NCBI GenBank assembly: GCA_030710605.1
Contig: CP092869.1
Coordinates: 13,151,295-13,215,294 of the forward strand
DNA from: Cordylochernes scorpioides
Lineage: Eukaryota; Arthropoda; Arachnida; Pseudoscorpiones; Chernetidae
Direction: 5' to 3'
DNA: 64,000 nucleotides
Under the pieces are notes generated by a model. That model did no database searches. It worked only from the letters and a program-made list of their open reading frames with translations, and was not told where the DNA came from. A program made the position numbers and the translations under genes. Every line of letters begins with the position of its first letter. Position 1 is the first letter of the stretch. Below, piece by piece: positions 45,400 through 58,030 of this stretch.

Positions 45400-46980
45400 A
45401 TAATAGGAAATTAGTAATAAATTATTATTATTATCATCGACATCATAGTCCGTGGTCAAAACTCCTTCCAGATCTGGTGATGTCTTGTCCATTCTCCATG
45501 GAAAAGTGTAATTTTAAACTGATAAAGAAACTTATTCACAGGTGGTTCATCGATTTGCTTAATTGAGAAAGGGGACTTAATATCTGTTATAAGGCATCAG
45601 AGATCCCTCTGTACTCAAGATGGATCAAAACATCGAGAAAATAAAAAAAGATTTACTGACCGAAGTATCTTTAATTTTAAGAACTATGAATACCGGCCAG
45701 GCAGCCTCTATCTTTACGATAATCAAAAAAAGAAACAATTTAATGCGATATTCAAGTAAAGTCCTTACTGTCATTTACTGGCTACATTGTCAGGAGCTTC
45801 CATTGAAGAATCCTGGCGTCTACCAAGACACGCATCTATAGGTACTTCCTCGGCGTGGAACTGAGGAGTGAAGACCTTGTCTGGAGGACAACTATCTCAA
45901 GGTGGGGAAACCTTCCTTGCTGAAGAAATTTGTACACATACACAACTATATATATTCCCCTACATTTTATCTACCCTTTATTTACTATTTTATTATATTT
46001 TTTCACTTTTGTAAAAATTGATTAGAAGAATCAATAAAATTGTTTAAATTGTCTTTGTCCATTGAAGAATGGCACCAAGAAGAGAATGGCCCTATCTGCT
46101 ATAACGAAGGAAAGATCTGAGAGACCGGATGTCCAAATCCACCAATTAGATTCCTAATTTATAGAGACATTCGCCTGAGGGTCTCTCTATGTAAATGTAA
46201 CGTATTTCCTCTCCCCCATTCACAGATTCTTTTTTCTATATCGGTCCATTGTAATTGGTGTTTCAGTCAGGGTGTGGCTTTCAATTATATTATCTTCTTT
46301 AGAAAGTGTTGAGATGAGTCAACTTTTATTACATTGTTCATAAAATATTATGGCGACAGATGAAAACTAAAGAAAAAAATAATAATAACAAGGATGAATA
46401 TGCATAATGAAATCTATACAGGCTTCATTGGTTTAGATCAAGTGCTACAAGACATCCTGAATTCGGATAGGCCCTTGGTTATAAATGGGTCTTTGTGCCC
46501 AACGTGTTCAATTGCCATGTTGAGAAATTCGCAGAGAATGATCTTGTTTTCTGTCGAGAGTGTCTCTGAGAGTACCTCCCTCACATGGCGGTATAGGACC
46601 GCTACTTCAAACCTACTAATCTCCTTAGCGAAGCAAAATCATTTAAAAGTGAAGATTTTATTGATATTTCAGAAGCATAAATTATGGAGCCTTAACAGAA
46701 TTTCATTGGAATTTTCAAGACAAGATGGAAATGCGATTCAAACATTCTGGAGAATGTACCTTTAAAAAAAATTATCTAGATACTGTTGAGTAGTAAGTGT
46801 GTAACAGATGATGGATCCAATGTAACATTGGAGAATGATTAGGCATCAATAGTATATTCTAACTCTAGCGATTTCAATTATAAGATTGTCACAAAATTTC
46901 GTGTTTTTCCTAAAACCTTTATTTTTCTTATTGCTTGGCGAATAATATTATGGCGAAGAAATATAATTTATACAAAGCAA
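45400..46980. other. Spacer with decayed repeat pieces
   Basis: Contains the relative of foldback 24169-24406 (45640-45730), an AATAAAATTG stretch and one doubtful frame (46394-46765). Nothing else supported. Confidence 0.45.
46394..46765 (+). other. 123-codon open frame, coding status doubtful
   Basis: The frame is open and overlaps no repeat I identified, but shows no known motif and has AT-rich, unstructured codon use. Nearby alternative frames (for example around AACGTGTTCAATTGCCATG) look equally coding-like, suggesting a decayed coding sequence at most. Confidence 0.15.
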
Positions 46981-47670
46981 TAACGCGCCATCTATACATA
47001 TAAAATAAAAGGATTTAAAAAAGCACGAATATTTCTTTTATACAAATACAAACATCTACTGTCCTTACTGCGATGAAAAAATATATTGGGAGGGCTTGGC
47101 TCATCAGTGGTGAACCCTCCCAGCGGTTTCTCCAATTTAATCCACCAGACCGCTTCTCAGAGCTCTAATACTGTATTGGATCATTCTGCTTTTATATGCT
47201 ACACTGAAGGATGGAATCTTAGAAATGGTTTTCAAGTAAACTATGGACATAAGCTTATAGGACAGTAGCATTACATTTAAATATTTGCATCGAGCAATGC
47301 TCTTCAGCAAACTATAAAGACAAGGCCAGTTAGGCATAAATTAACACAAAGCAATAACGCGCCATCTATACATATAAAATAAAAGGATTCAAAAGCGCGA
47401 ATGTTTCTTTTATACAAATACAAACTTCTACTGTCCTTACTGCGATGAAAAAATATTGTAACATAGTATTTATTAATTTTATTTATGTAACAATGTATTT
47501 CTTAATTTTATTATTTTTATTAACAGAGTGGTCATTTTTATGTTTTATATCTAGCGACTCTGTAAATTTCCCTCGTGGCTTATCTTTTGTTTACATGGGA
47601 TAGTTTGTCCTTCCTTGAAATAAATTTTGTTTCCTCCTGAAGTTTTTGTCTTCCCTAATTTTCCACGTGG

Positions 47671-48052
47671 AAATATATTGGGAGGGCTTGGCTCATCAGT
47701 GGTGAACCCTCCCAGCGGTTTCCCCAATTTAATCCACCAGACCGCTTCTCAGAGCTCTAATACTGTATTGGATCATTCTGCTTTTATATGCTACACTGAA
47801 GGATGGAATCTTAGAAATGGTTTTCAAGTAAACTATGGACATAAGCTTATAGGGCAGTAGAATTACATTTAAATAAGCTTATGTCCATAGTTTACTTGAA
47901 AACCATTTCTAAGATTCCATCCTTCAGTGTAGCATATAAAAGCAGAATGATCCAATACAGTATTAGAGCTCTGAGAAGCGGTCTGGTAGATTAAATTGGC
48001 GAAACCGCTGGGAGAATTCACCACTGATGAGCCAAGCCCTCCCAATATATTT
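47671..48052. repeat. E2 hairpin with 180-bp nearly identical arms
   Basis: The arms 47671-47850 and 47873-48052 are inverted copies with a 22-base loop and few mismatches (for example CCCAGCGGTTTCCCC against GGCGAAACCGCTGGG). A single-arm copy precedes it at 47080-47265. Confidence 0.93.
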
Positions 48053-48534
48053 TTTCATCGCAGTAAGGACAGTAGAAGTTTGTATTTGTATAAAAGAAAC
48101 ATTCGCGCTTTTTAAAATCCTTTTATTTTATATAAATATAATTTATATTTATTATTCAATTTAATTATTCAATGAAAATATTTGAAACAGATTTATTATT
48201 TTATATTTGTAAAATCATCATTTAGTTACTTAGCTTGCTTGCTTGATATTCTCTAGCTGAAGATAGTTTGGTTGGTTTGTTAATATTTGTTGACTGGTCG
48301 TGGTGACGTCATCAATACATACTTTCACATCTTCAGATATACAAAGACTTGATTTCTACGCTACAATATTATTTCGGCGAATATATAATATAATACATAA
48401 TACAATTACTTTATACATAATACAAAGATATTATACATAACGGCAAATAATATTGGTATTTCAATTTTTTGCAAGTGTTTACGAACTTTTGGGATAACCT
48501 TGTATATCTCAATGGATTCAATCATAGTACATTC

Positions 48535-48985
48535 ATAGGCAAAACTTAAAGAAGTTGTACCTTTTAGCATGTATATCGAGATTCAGACAATAACTCTGTA
48601 AAATATTTTATACACAGTGATCTTTTGAAATGGAGCAATCCATAAATAAATATTCAATTAAAAAGGCATATATTGGATCAAAATATAATTTATTTTACCA
48701 ATATTTCATTTGGCTGTACGCCAACCTTTATCAAGGTATTATAACATATTGATGTGCATTGATGACACATCAATATGTTATAATACATTGATAAAGGTTG
48801 GCGTACAGCCAACTGAAATATTGGTAAAATAAATGATATTTTGATTCAATATATGCCTTTTTAATTAAATAGTGATCTTTATTGAAGACACACGAGATAA
48901 CAAAGTGTGAACTAAATTGACTATCTACTTTAAAGTACGACATCAAATTCTATCCACTTCCTTAAGAATTGTCAATGAATGTAAT
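48535..48985 (+). mobile_element. Single-unit ancestor form of the 123-bp element, split by a foldback
   Basis: Left end TACATTCATAGGCAAAACTT, one satellite unit, right end CTTCCTTAAGAATTGTCAAT then GAATGTA. The TA-bounded inverted ends suggest a Tc1/mariner-type MITE. A 210-bp foldback (48655-48875) interrupts the unit. Another decayed copy with both ends lies at 63288-63486. Confidence 0.7.
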
Positions 48986-49550
48986 TATTTGAAGGAAGAC
49001 TTTTGAGTGAAATTTTATATGGAGAAGATGCTGGACATTCTTTAGAGAGGTGAAAATTAGGTGTAATATAAAAAATAGTATAAAAGGTAAATTTTACTTG
49101 AATCTGAAGGAAAAATTAAGAAAAATGCAACTCTCGATCGTGAAACTGTAAGCTTCAAAAAGTTTCAAAGGCTTGTTGTTGTTAATTAATTATTCTAAAA
49201 ATTAAATTTTGATTAAACTTTTTTACCTTTATCATTGATATAAACATCGATGAATGGATAGCGGCCAAAAAGCCGGCCTTTTTCCGCGGTGGGATCTCTC
49301 AATTGGCAGAAAGATGGGAAAAAGTAGTGGCTAGAGACGGACAATACTTCAAACATAGAATGTCTAACCAATTTTTTCACAATAAAGCTTCAATTTTCGA
49401 GAAAATATATTCCGCATGAACTTATTTATACTTCTAATAATTATTCTAAATAATATTTTTTTGATTAAACTGTTTTACCTTTATCATTGATTCAAACTTT
49501 TATATCTTCCACAATCGACTGTATTTTCGGCAAAAAAGATAGAAAATTAT

Positions 49551-49944
49551 GAAAAAGGCATCTCCTTATCGTGCAACTGAAAGTTGCTGATGGCGGATGC
49601 GCCATCTATCGGAATAAATATCAACTATTCTCGTTGATTTCTAATTATTCCAGAATTGGCCAATTACCCATTCTTGATTAATCAAGAAAATCTAACCACG
49701 AACGCGTTTCGGGCTGTTGGCCCTCATCAGCGTGGTGCAAGCTGTACCTCAACGACCAAAAAACTGGTCCTTCAGGCATCTTGAAAAATCATGAAACGGG
49801 TAGTTAAGGCCAGAATTGCGTGAGACCGTATAATTGGCCAATTCTGGAATAATTAGAAATCAACATAATAGTTGATATTTATTCCGATAGATGGCGCAAG
49901 CCATCAGCAACTTTCAGTTGCACGATAAGGAGATGCCTTTTTCA
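49551..49944. mobile_element. Foldback element with hammerhead, TTATCGTGCAACTGAAAG arm type
   Basis: Arms run from AAAAAGGCATCTCCTTATCG to the complementary end at 49943, and include GCGCCATCTATCGGAATAAA and a TTGATTAATCAAG box next to the hammerhead. Terminal AAAGGCATCTCCT and the GCGCCATCTA box are shared with the other arm type, while the arm sequence between them differs. Confidence 0.85.
49695..49736 (-). ncRNA. Type I hammerhead ribozyme motif
   Basis: On the minus strand: stem I ACCACG with CGTGGT (six pairs), core CTGATGA, stem II GGGC/GCCC with loop CAACA, then GAAA and a minimal stem III with GUU before the cleavage position. Compared with the copies at 34251 and 51754, N7 is U rather than C and two stem II pairs have changed together while still pairing. 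That covariation supports a structured RNA. It lies in the loop of foldback 49551-49944. Confidence 0.87.
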
Positions 49945-50639
49945 TAATTTATGAACCTTATCCCAGTATAATATCTTATTTGTACTATTTTTTCACATGG
50001 AAAATGGTCAAAATAGTGTTCGTGAATTTGGTTCCAGCCTTGAATCAGCAATTACTTGATTGAGTGTATCAGAGAAATAAAACAAGACGTATATCTTTGT
50101 GACCTGTTCCCTCACACAGTATTCTTCTCTAAGGCAATCCAATCGAGCTATCCCGGGGCACCAATTGAACCCTTCGGTAAAAAAAAACAACAAAAGGGAG
50201 AAGGAGGGAGGAACAATTCCCTTTCTCAGGGAAACAATGGTAGTCCACGCCCCACGTTGTGACACGCCATGTTGGATTTTCGTTGTGTATTTGTATGTGT
50301 TTGTGCATCTATGTCTAAGTATTTTCTACATATATAGACATGTGGTGTACTTACATTAAAAGGCAGCCGTTAACTACCGGCCATGATATTTATAGCCTGT
50401 ATCACCTTCCTTCAGGATAAGTCTAAATGCTTAGTCTTTTTATATTCAAAATGACAAATTGTAAATGGTATTCATAAAATCTTAAAGTCACAACATTTAT
50501 TTTTGGTAGATCAATAAAAAAAAATACATAAAATGCTATCAAAATATTAAATAATGACCTAAACACAAATAATTGAATATTTTAATAAGTGTTTTGTTTT
50601 TGATTACATAAATCTTCCTATACACGAGTAAAATCACAT

Positions 50640-51500
50640 TCACAAATCTTTATTAAGACCATAGTCTTATACCAATTTTCCAATCAGAATCCAAAAACAA
50701 GAAAGGAAAACAGAAAACAAGGGTTAAGGAATTTACATGTTGCATTTTATCATATATTATTGGTCAGTTCTTTATTCAATTTTGACCTATAAATTCAGCG
50801 ACTTGAATAGAGAGTGTGATCATTGTTTGATCCTTAGCCAGGATATCTTTCAGAGTGATTAGCATATAATCAATCAAACTTTATTAGGACCTTCAATCGT
50901 ATATATGTTATATTAAAATATTATTTTATTTAAAATTATATTTCCTAGATTCAAATACTACTAAATCGACCGTCAGAGGTCATGCTTGCCCTATAAAAAC
51001 TCATTGTTGTTGTTTCCTGATGGCCGGCTCAAACTTTTGTACATTATGTAAATAATCTTTTGTTTTCCTTGTTCTACTCGCCTTAGGCCAGGCAGTACTT
51101 TGACCAAATTATGTTTTTTATATATTCCATAAGTTCAATTAAAGCAATATCTGATCAAAACTATTTTTATTATTATTCTTTCAAGATTTTTAACCACGAC
51201 TGCATTGCCATGGCATAATCCACAAGATAACCAAAATCAAGCAGAAAATCTTATTTTTTATATTATATGCGAAATATAGAGGAGGAGTGGAACAGAGAGG
51301 AAGGATGGAATTAGAAATTCAATCAAGCAATATCTTTATTAGGACCTTCAGTCTTCTTATATATAAATATTGAAGATAAGAGATACAGAGAGGTAGTGGA
51401 ACAGAGAGAAAGGATGAAAAATAACTTTAATCACTCAATCAACCTTTATTAAGACCTTCAGCCGTATATACATATTCACCTGAGACCTCTACACCAAGGA
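50640..51500. other. Scattered 3'-end-like motifs of the 171-bp family
   Basis: TTTATTAAGACCATAGTCTT, TTTATTAGGACCTTCAATC, TTTATTAGGACCTTCAGTC and TTTATTAAGACCTTCAGCC occur four times, each reading AATAAA plus hairpin on the minus strand. Repeat 50903-51120 is shared with 15165-15380 and 53245-53500. No gene. Confidence 0.55.
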
Positions 51501-51605
51501 GTGAAAAATGAGGGAGAAAGAAATTAGAATAAACAAAGTTACATGGGAAATATGTATATATAGATCCATAATTTTTTAAATATATAATATGCACACATAT
51601 ATTAA

Positions 51606-52024
51606 AAATAAAGAAGGCATCTCCTGACCACGAGCACATGTGCTTTTTAGATGGCAGAGCGCCATCTAGTGGAGCAAAAATAAACTAAACGTTTATTTAG
51701 CTTGTTCCGTGATATTTGGCCAACCCAATTTCTTGATAAATCAAGAAAAGCCATCCACGAACGCGTTTCGCGCTGTTGGCGCTCGTCAGCGTGGAGTAGG
51801 CTGTAACCACTGCAACTAAAGAGATTTTTTGGTCCCAATGGCTTCTTGAGAAATCAAAAAATGGGTATTTAAGGCCAAATTTGCGTAAAGACGCTTTACA
51901 CATGAAAAAACAATAGAAAAAAATAAAAGATAAGTGGGTCAGGTGTTTTTGCTCTACTAGATGGCGCTCTACCATCTAAAAAGCACATGTGCTCGTGGTC
52001 AGGATATGCCCTCTTTATTTTTAA
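51606..52024. mobile_element. Most complete hammerhead foldback, GACCACGAGCACATGTGC arm type
   Basis: Inverted arms of about 75 bp enclose a centre with TTGATAAATCAAG, the hammerhead at 51754-51795 and an AT-rich segment. No coding capacity is evident. A short core-less relative occurs at 17818-17955 and its duplicate at 55535-55665. Confidence 0.85.
51754..51795 (-). ncRNA. Type I hammerhead ribozyme motif
   Basis: On the minus strand: stem I TCCACG with CGTGGA (six pairs), core CTGACGA, stem II GCGC/GCGC with CAACA loop, GAAA, and minimal stem III ending GUU. The core is identical to the motif at 34251-34292, but it lies in a more complete foldback (51606-52024). Confidence 0.86.
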
Positions 52025-52082
52025 TATCAACACCTGACCCACTTATCTTTTATTTTTTTCTTTTGTTTTTATATACATATAT

Positions 52083-52237
52083 AACAAATGAAAACATTAA
52101 GACGCGAGTGTTTCTCTTCACAAATAAATTTCTACTGTCCTTACTGCGATGAGAAAATATTGGTCGCAGTAAGGACAGTAGAAATTTGATTTATTTGTGA
52201 AAGAGACATCCACGTTTTAATGTTTTCATTTGTTATA
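52083..52237. mobile_element. Compact foldback
   Basis: GAAAACATTAAGACGCGAGT and complement, meeting at TACTGCGATGAGAAAATATT near 52160. Same family as 27925-28345. Confidence 0.8.
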
Positions 52238-53055
52238 TAGATGACGTGTTATATCTTTGTATTAATATATGTTATAGGTATTCTGCTCTCCTTTTTATAA
52301 ACAGATTCCAGTAAGGTGATGAGTTGGGTACTCATACACACGGCTGATACAAATTGTTCACTGTGGAAGTGTTAGAATAGGAATAACTCACGCTATCAAA
52401 TTTCTTCAAGACCATCAGTAAGTGGCACGTGTAAATACAAACGTCCAAGTTTGTAAGGTGTACTAGGGATAAGAAAAAAAAACAACAAAAAAAAACGAAT
52501 GTTTCTTTTTTACAATCAAAACAAACCTACTATCCTTACTGAGAATTAAATTCCAGTAAGGTGATGAGTAGTGCATTCAAAAGAAGTAACTACTGGAAAA
52601 GGACGAATAAAATCTAGAGAACCAAAGCAATAAGTCGGTGGACAAGTAGGTAACACCCTCGATTCCCGACAGTCATGAACTGGGATTAAATCCCATGTTA
52701 ACATTTTAATATGTGAATAACCTTCACATATTATTCATTGTTGCAAATATCATAAACTAGGTTGATCTTGTTGAGCGGTACCTAATAAAGTGATTTTGGA
52801 ACCGAATAAGTCCAGAAAGGACCAAGTAAATCTAGAATCAATTCAGTAGAGATTCTATTCACTTAGACTGGTACTTACAGAGAAAGCTTGTACGTGATCG
52901 TCTCGTTCATCAATGCCGATTTTTTACAGCTCCCCCCGAAAGGCTGGGGACAAAAACTTGTCACCACAAGCCTTCCCACGCTGGTGACTCATTCGACACG
53001 ATAGATGGGAAGATGTCATGACTTGAGGATCAGGGAATGCATCTTGTTCCAACAA

Positions 53056-53155
53056 NNNNNNNNNNNNNNNNNNNNNNNNNNNNNNNNNNNNNNNNNNNNN
53101 NNNNNNNNNNNNNNNNNNNNNNNNNNNNNNNNNNNNNNNNNNNNNNNNNNNNNNN
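53056..53155. other. Assembly gap of 100 N
   Basis: Exactly 100 N, the usual placeholder for a gap of unknown size. Reading frames across it are meaningless. Confidence 0.99.
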
Positions 53156-56100
53156 TTATTCATGAGTGATAAATTTAAGGTGTTTGTGTAAACCTTGATG
53201 GGACTAACGGCGTTCACGCGGTGTAAAGGAATCAAAAATAAAAGATATATATGTTATATTGAAATATTATTTTATTTAAAATTATATTTCATAGATACAA
53301 ATACTGCTAAATCGACCGCCAGAGGTCACGCTTCCCCTATAAAAACTCATTGTTGTTGTTTCCCGATGGCTCAAAAATCATAACTTTTGGTTAGTAGCCC
53401 GTAAAACCATATTTTCTCTTTCCCGATGGCCGGCTCAAATCTTTTGTACATTATGTAAATAAGTTTTTCATTTTTTTATTCTTACGCCTTAAGCCAGGCA
53501 GTACTTTTATCAAATTATGTTTTTTTCTATATTCCTTTAGCTCAATCAAAGCTATTTTGATAATTAATTTATTTAATTATTGTGCCACGACTGCAGTGTC
53601 ACATGTTCATGAATTACGGGATCAAGCAAATGATCAATTAATCTATATAAAATCCTCTAAAATCACAAAATCTTTTTACAACATATTTATTTATATTAGA
53701 TGTTATTTAAAGTGTTAATATATAAAACGAATCCTGGACGTCTGTCTGTATACTATTAAAATAAATGTAATCCATTATAAACCAGATCTCAAATCACCGT
53801 TTCTTACATGTCCTCCATGAATTCCAATCTCCACCCTTTCTACCTGGCAATGCTCCCAGAACCTTTATATCCTAATTATGGTATCAACGGTGAACTTCCA
53901 TTGTTGGTACTATCAGTTGGCAGCGTCATTTCAAAGTAAAATGATCTATTGAACCACAATTACTGCCGAAGGTGGGTGGTCCGAAATTACCCCGTTATTA
54001 CGTACATTACACCTAATACGGTCATGTAGTAGGTGTTAGGTGGGATGTATTATGTTCGATTTAATACTAAGTTAGCCGTTAGGTTATAATTTTCTGAAGA
54101 GGGAACACGTTAAGGAATTTCTTTTCTTTCAGAGGTATTGACAAAAGTTATTTTTTAAGGGTTAACACACAAAGTGCAATTTACAATGGCCTAAAATAAA
54201 AGTAACTTACAAGAGAAAGAAGACATCATTTCGAAGAAGGATCAAAGTTTACGGCAACGAGTTTTTTATTATTATTATATAAAGATTTATCATATTTATT
54301 ATATGATCTAGCTCCGCCTTTGCCGGTCCCAAGCCCGAATGAAAAAGGAGGAGGGGGAGCAGTAACAAACTCACTAAAAAAACCTGGGCTCAGCTGGCCT
54401 GGCTGATAGTACCCTGTAAGGGCTCTTAATCCAGGGATACAGGATGAGTCTATACTCCATGTTAGGAGTGGTTGTACATGCCATCTTTTCCTCATGTCAG
54501 AGGCGGCTATTTATTTTGGAGTTGTGTCGGCCTGCTACTGAGTAGTGCTCTCAGTCTTAATGACAAAGGCATTCTACTTCACCCAGTGTGGAGATAAGAA
54601 AGAAGAAGATTATGTAATTTTCGGCTACATGAACTCAGTAGGTTTTGTTTAAATATATACGAATAAAAGATTACACGAGGAGCTTCTTTTTCGATTTATT
54701 GCGAGCTTTCGAACCTTTCGGTTCTTCTAAAGGCATGGATAGCATGAATATACTAGTGTTAGAGTTAGTATATTCATGCTATCCATGCCTTTAGAAGAAC
54801 CGAAAGGTTCGAAAAAGAAGCTCCTCATGTAATCTTTTATTCGTAAAGATTATGTAATCTTGATAAAGAAACTCATCACAGTTAACTTTGATTCCTTATT
54901 TGATAAGAGTAACTTAACACACACAAAGCGCTTACACTCAGAAATACAACAAAATGAAATAGAAGGAGGTAAACAAAAACACTCGATTATTTTTGACAAA
55001 CCAATACTTAGGTTTTTTTGCAGCGGTGATAAGAAGCGGACCGGTTTCAAAGGTATACCAAAAGATTACCAGACCCGTATATAACACACAGAGAACACTT
55101 TAAGCGTCTCCACACAATAATCTATCACACTGGCCTTCTCGCATTCCCTTAGTCCTCCTCTTATATACAAACATGGCCACATTGGTCCAATAAGAAGGCG
55201 TGAGAGATCGGTTCACTTAACAAACGAAAACATTATTCTTCCTTGCTAAAAACTGAGATAAAACTGCTTGCCAATATATTTTGATAGTATTGAAAATATT
55301 CAGCATTTATTTTAGATGAGTCAGTTCCAATTGGAGTGAATCCTTAACTAGACAAATGATCTGTAGTCTTGGATAGCTTTGGTCCATGTATTAATGATAT
55401 TAAGATAAACAAATTAAATTTTCTCTATATAAAGGCATTTTTAGTTACATTATGATTATATATATATATATTAAAAAACGAAAGAAAAAAATAAAAGATA
55501 AAAAGATCAGGTGTTGAAATCAATATTAAAAATGGCATATCCTGACCAGGAGCACATGTGCTTTACAGAAGGCAGGGCGCCATCTGGTGGAACAGAAATC
55601 AACTAAACATTGATTTAGCCTGTTCCCTGATATTTGGTCCTGGTCAGGATATGCCATTTTTAATATATATATATATCTGTAATCAGGTATTTGATCTTGG
55701 TTAATAGTGGTTCATGTGTATAACTGCTGACAAAGACGGCCAGGGTTCCTTTGTTCTTGGAGGAATATGAAACAAGCTCACATAACATCATAAATTGTCA
55801 CACTCTGGTAAGTTGGACATGTATTAATGATTTTCTAGATGAAAACAATCTATGTTTTTTTCCTTTTGTCTTCCACGTTCATATACTTTGAAACTAGAAG
55901 TCGATTCATCCATCCGCCTTTATACAAGGTTGTCCCAAAAGTTCGTGAACATATTATGATTTATATTTTGCAAGTGTTTACGAACTTTTAGGACAACCTT
56001 GTAATTCTGAAACTTGGCCCATCTACTGATTGACCACCTTTGATATTGAAAAAACATCAGAGATTAAATCAATTTTCTATAAGAATTCTGTTATAATTTT

Positions 56101-57380
56101 AACAAGGTTACCAATATTACCAAGGTTGTCTTAAATTTCGTAAACACTTGTCAAATATAAATCTTAATCATAATATGTTTACGAACTTTTGGGACAACCT
56201 TATAAACCGTTTTCAAATTACAAGACCTATCAAGCCAAATTCTTTTTGTTTAAATAACTTCACGTTGCTTATATTTCCTATATTTTTTGTAATTGTATAT
56301 TCACAGTAAAACGCTCAACATATTCTAATAAGATTATGCATACTTTATTGAGACCACCGGTCTTATACAGATTCACGATAGGAAGAACAGATAGAGCTCC
56401 TATACTCCAGACAGCATAGAACCCAACAACAGTCTCCATGTCCGATGCATGTTCACAGTGGCGACCCCGTGCATATATCAAGGTTAGCGTATCATTGAAA
56501 AGACTAGTGTGGAATCAGCCGCGTTCTAGTCTTCACTTTCCTCATCCAAAAGGACCACACAAATTTCTTATATTCTAATAAGATTGCTGATGTGAAAATG
56601 TCTTACATATAGCTAATTTTGTTATTATAAAGAAAATAAAGTCTCCAGGGCTAAGTTTCTTGCTCAATTTTTTTATTCTCTAGCTTTCGGACCTGTCAGT
56701 CATTCCACAGGAGTATCACGATAACAATTTGATGGTATATTAACTATTTTTATACAAAATAATTTTTTGCATATTTAATTTTATAAAGTTTTAATTTAAC
56801 AAAGATAATAATAATAAATAGATATTTACATATTAGATTACGTAATAGAATGTTTATATATTTAACTATATTTTACATATTTTAAATCTAAGGGCTAGTA
56901 TTTTTTAATTTTGTTATATCGAGTGGTCTCTTTGATATCTTCAGTCCATTCTCAATCTGAGAGAAAGACGAATGATGGAGAAAGCTTATGGCTGATCATC
57001 TAACGTCGTCTTCTTCAAGAACATTCAGCATTATCTCAGCATGCAGGTGCTGTGAGAGTGGCGAACAAAAGGAAAGTAGAAAGAACAATCAATCTACACG
57101 TAGATCCGTGTTTCTGGAAAGAATCACACTAACGACCAAGCCCAACATCCCATCGGACGCTGTCTCATTGTTTGATTAACTTCTTCCTGTTGGATCGTTC
57201 GGGACCTTCCTTCTCTAAGGATCTTCTTCGGAATCTTTGACAACAACTTCTGTCAGATTGATAACCAGCTTTAGTAACCCTAGCGGAGAATTCTTATTGA
57301 GCTAAAGTACCATTTTAGCATTCTTTTGGTGACTCTTAGTAAAACGAAAGGCGTCCACAGAAAAATAAATGCGAAGTAAT

Positions 57381-58030
57381 CCACTCATGGACAAAACTTA
57401 AAGAAGTTGTTCCTTTTATCATGTAAATCAGGATTCAGACAATAACTCTGAAAGATATTACAGTGATCTTTATTGAAGACACACGAGATAACCAAGGGTA
57501 TATACACTCATGGACAAAACTTAAAGAAGTTGTTCCTTTTATCATGTAAATCAGGATTCAGACAATAACTCTGAAAGATATTACAGTGATCTTTATTGAA
57601 GACACACGAGATAACCAAGGGTATATACACTCATGGACAAAACTTAAGGAAGTTGTACCTTTTATCATGTATATTGGGATTCAGACAATAACTCTGAAAG
57701 ATATTACAATGATCTTTATTGAAGACACACGAGATAACCAAGGGTATATACACTCATGGACAAAACTTAAGGAAGTTGTACCTTTTATCATGTATATTAG
57801 GATTCAGACAATAACTCTGAAAGATATTACAATGATCTTTATTGAAGACACACGAGATAACCAAGGGTATATACACTCATGGACAAAACTTAAGGAAGTT
57901 GTACCTTTTATCATGTATATTAGGATTCAGACAATAACTCTGAAAGATATTACAGTGATCTATATTGAAGACATGAGATAATCAAGTGTGAACAGAATTG
58001 CCTCTTTCTATTAAGTTTTGTCTATGAGTG
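57381..58030 (+). repeat. 123-bp satellite array, about 5 units (duplicate B)
   Basis: Same unit and position in the duplicated segment as 19682-22833, but only about five units, all of the varied edge type. It ends at TTTTGTCTATGAGTGTA. Confidence 0.93.

Noticed and set aside
52641..52700. Possible tRNA gene (GGACAAGTAGGTAACACC then TTAAATCCCATG)
   Set aside because: A-box and B-box remnants are present, but no acceptor or anticodon stem closes; it is a decayed SINE head.
52924..53235. 103-codon frame across the N gap
   Set aside because: One third of it is N; the open frame is an artefact of unknown bases.
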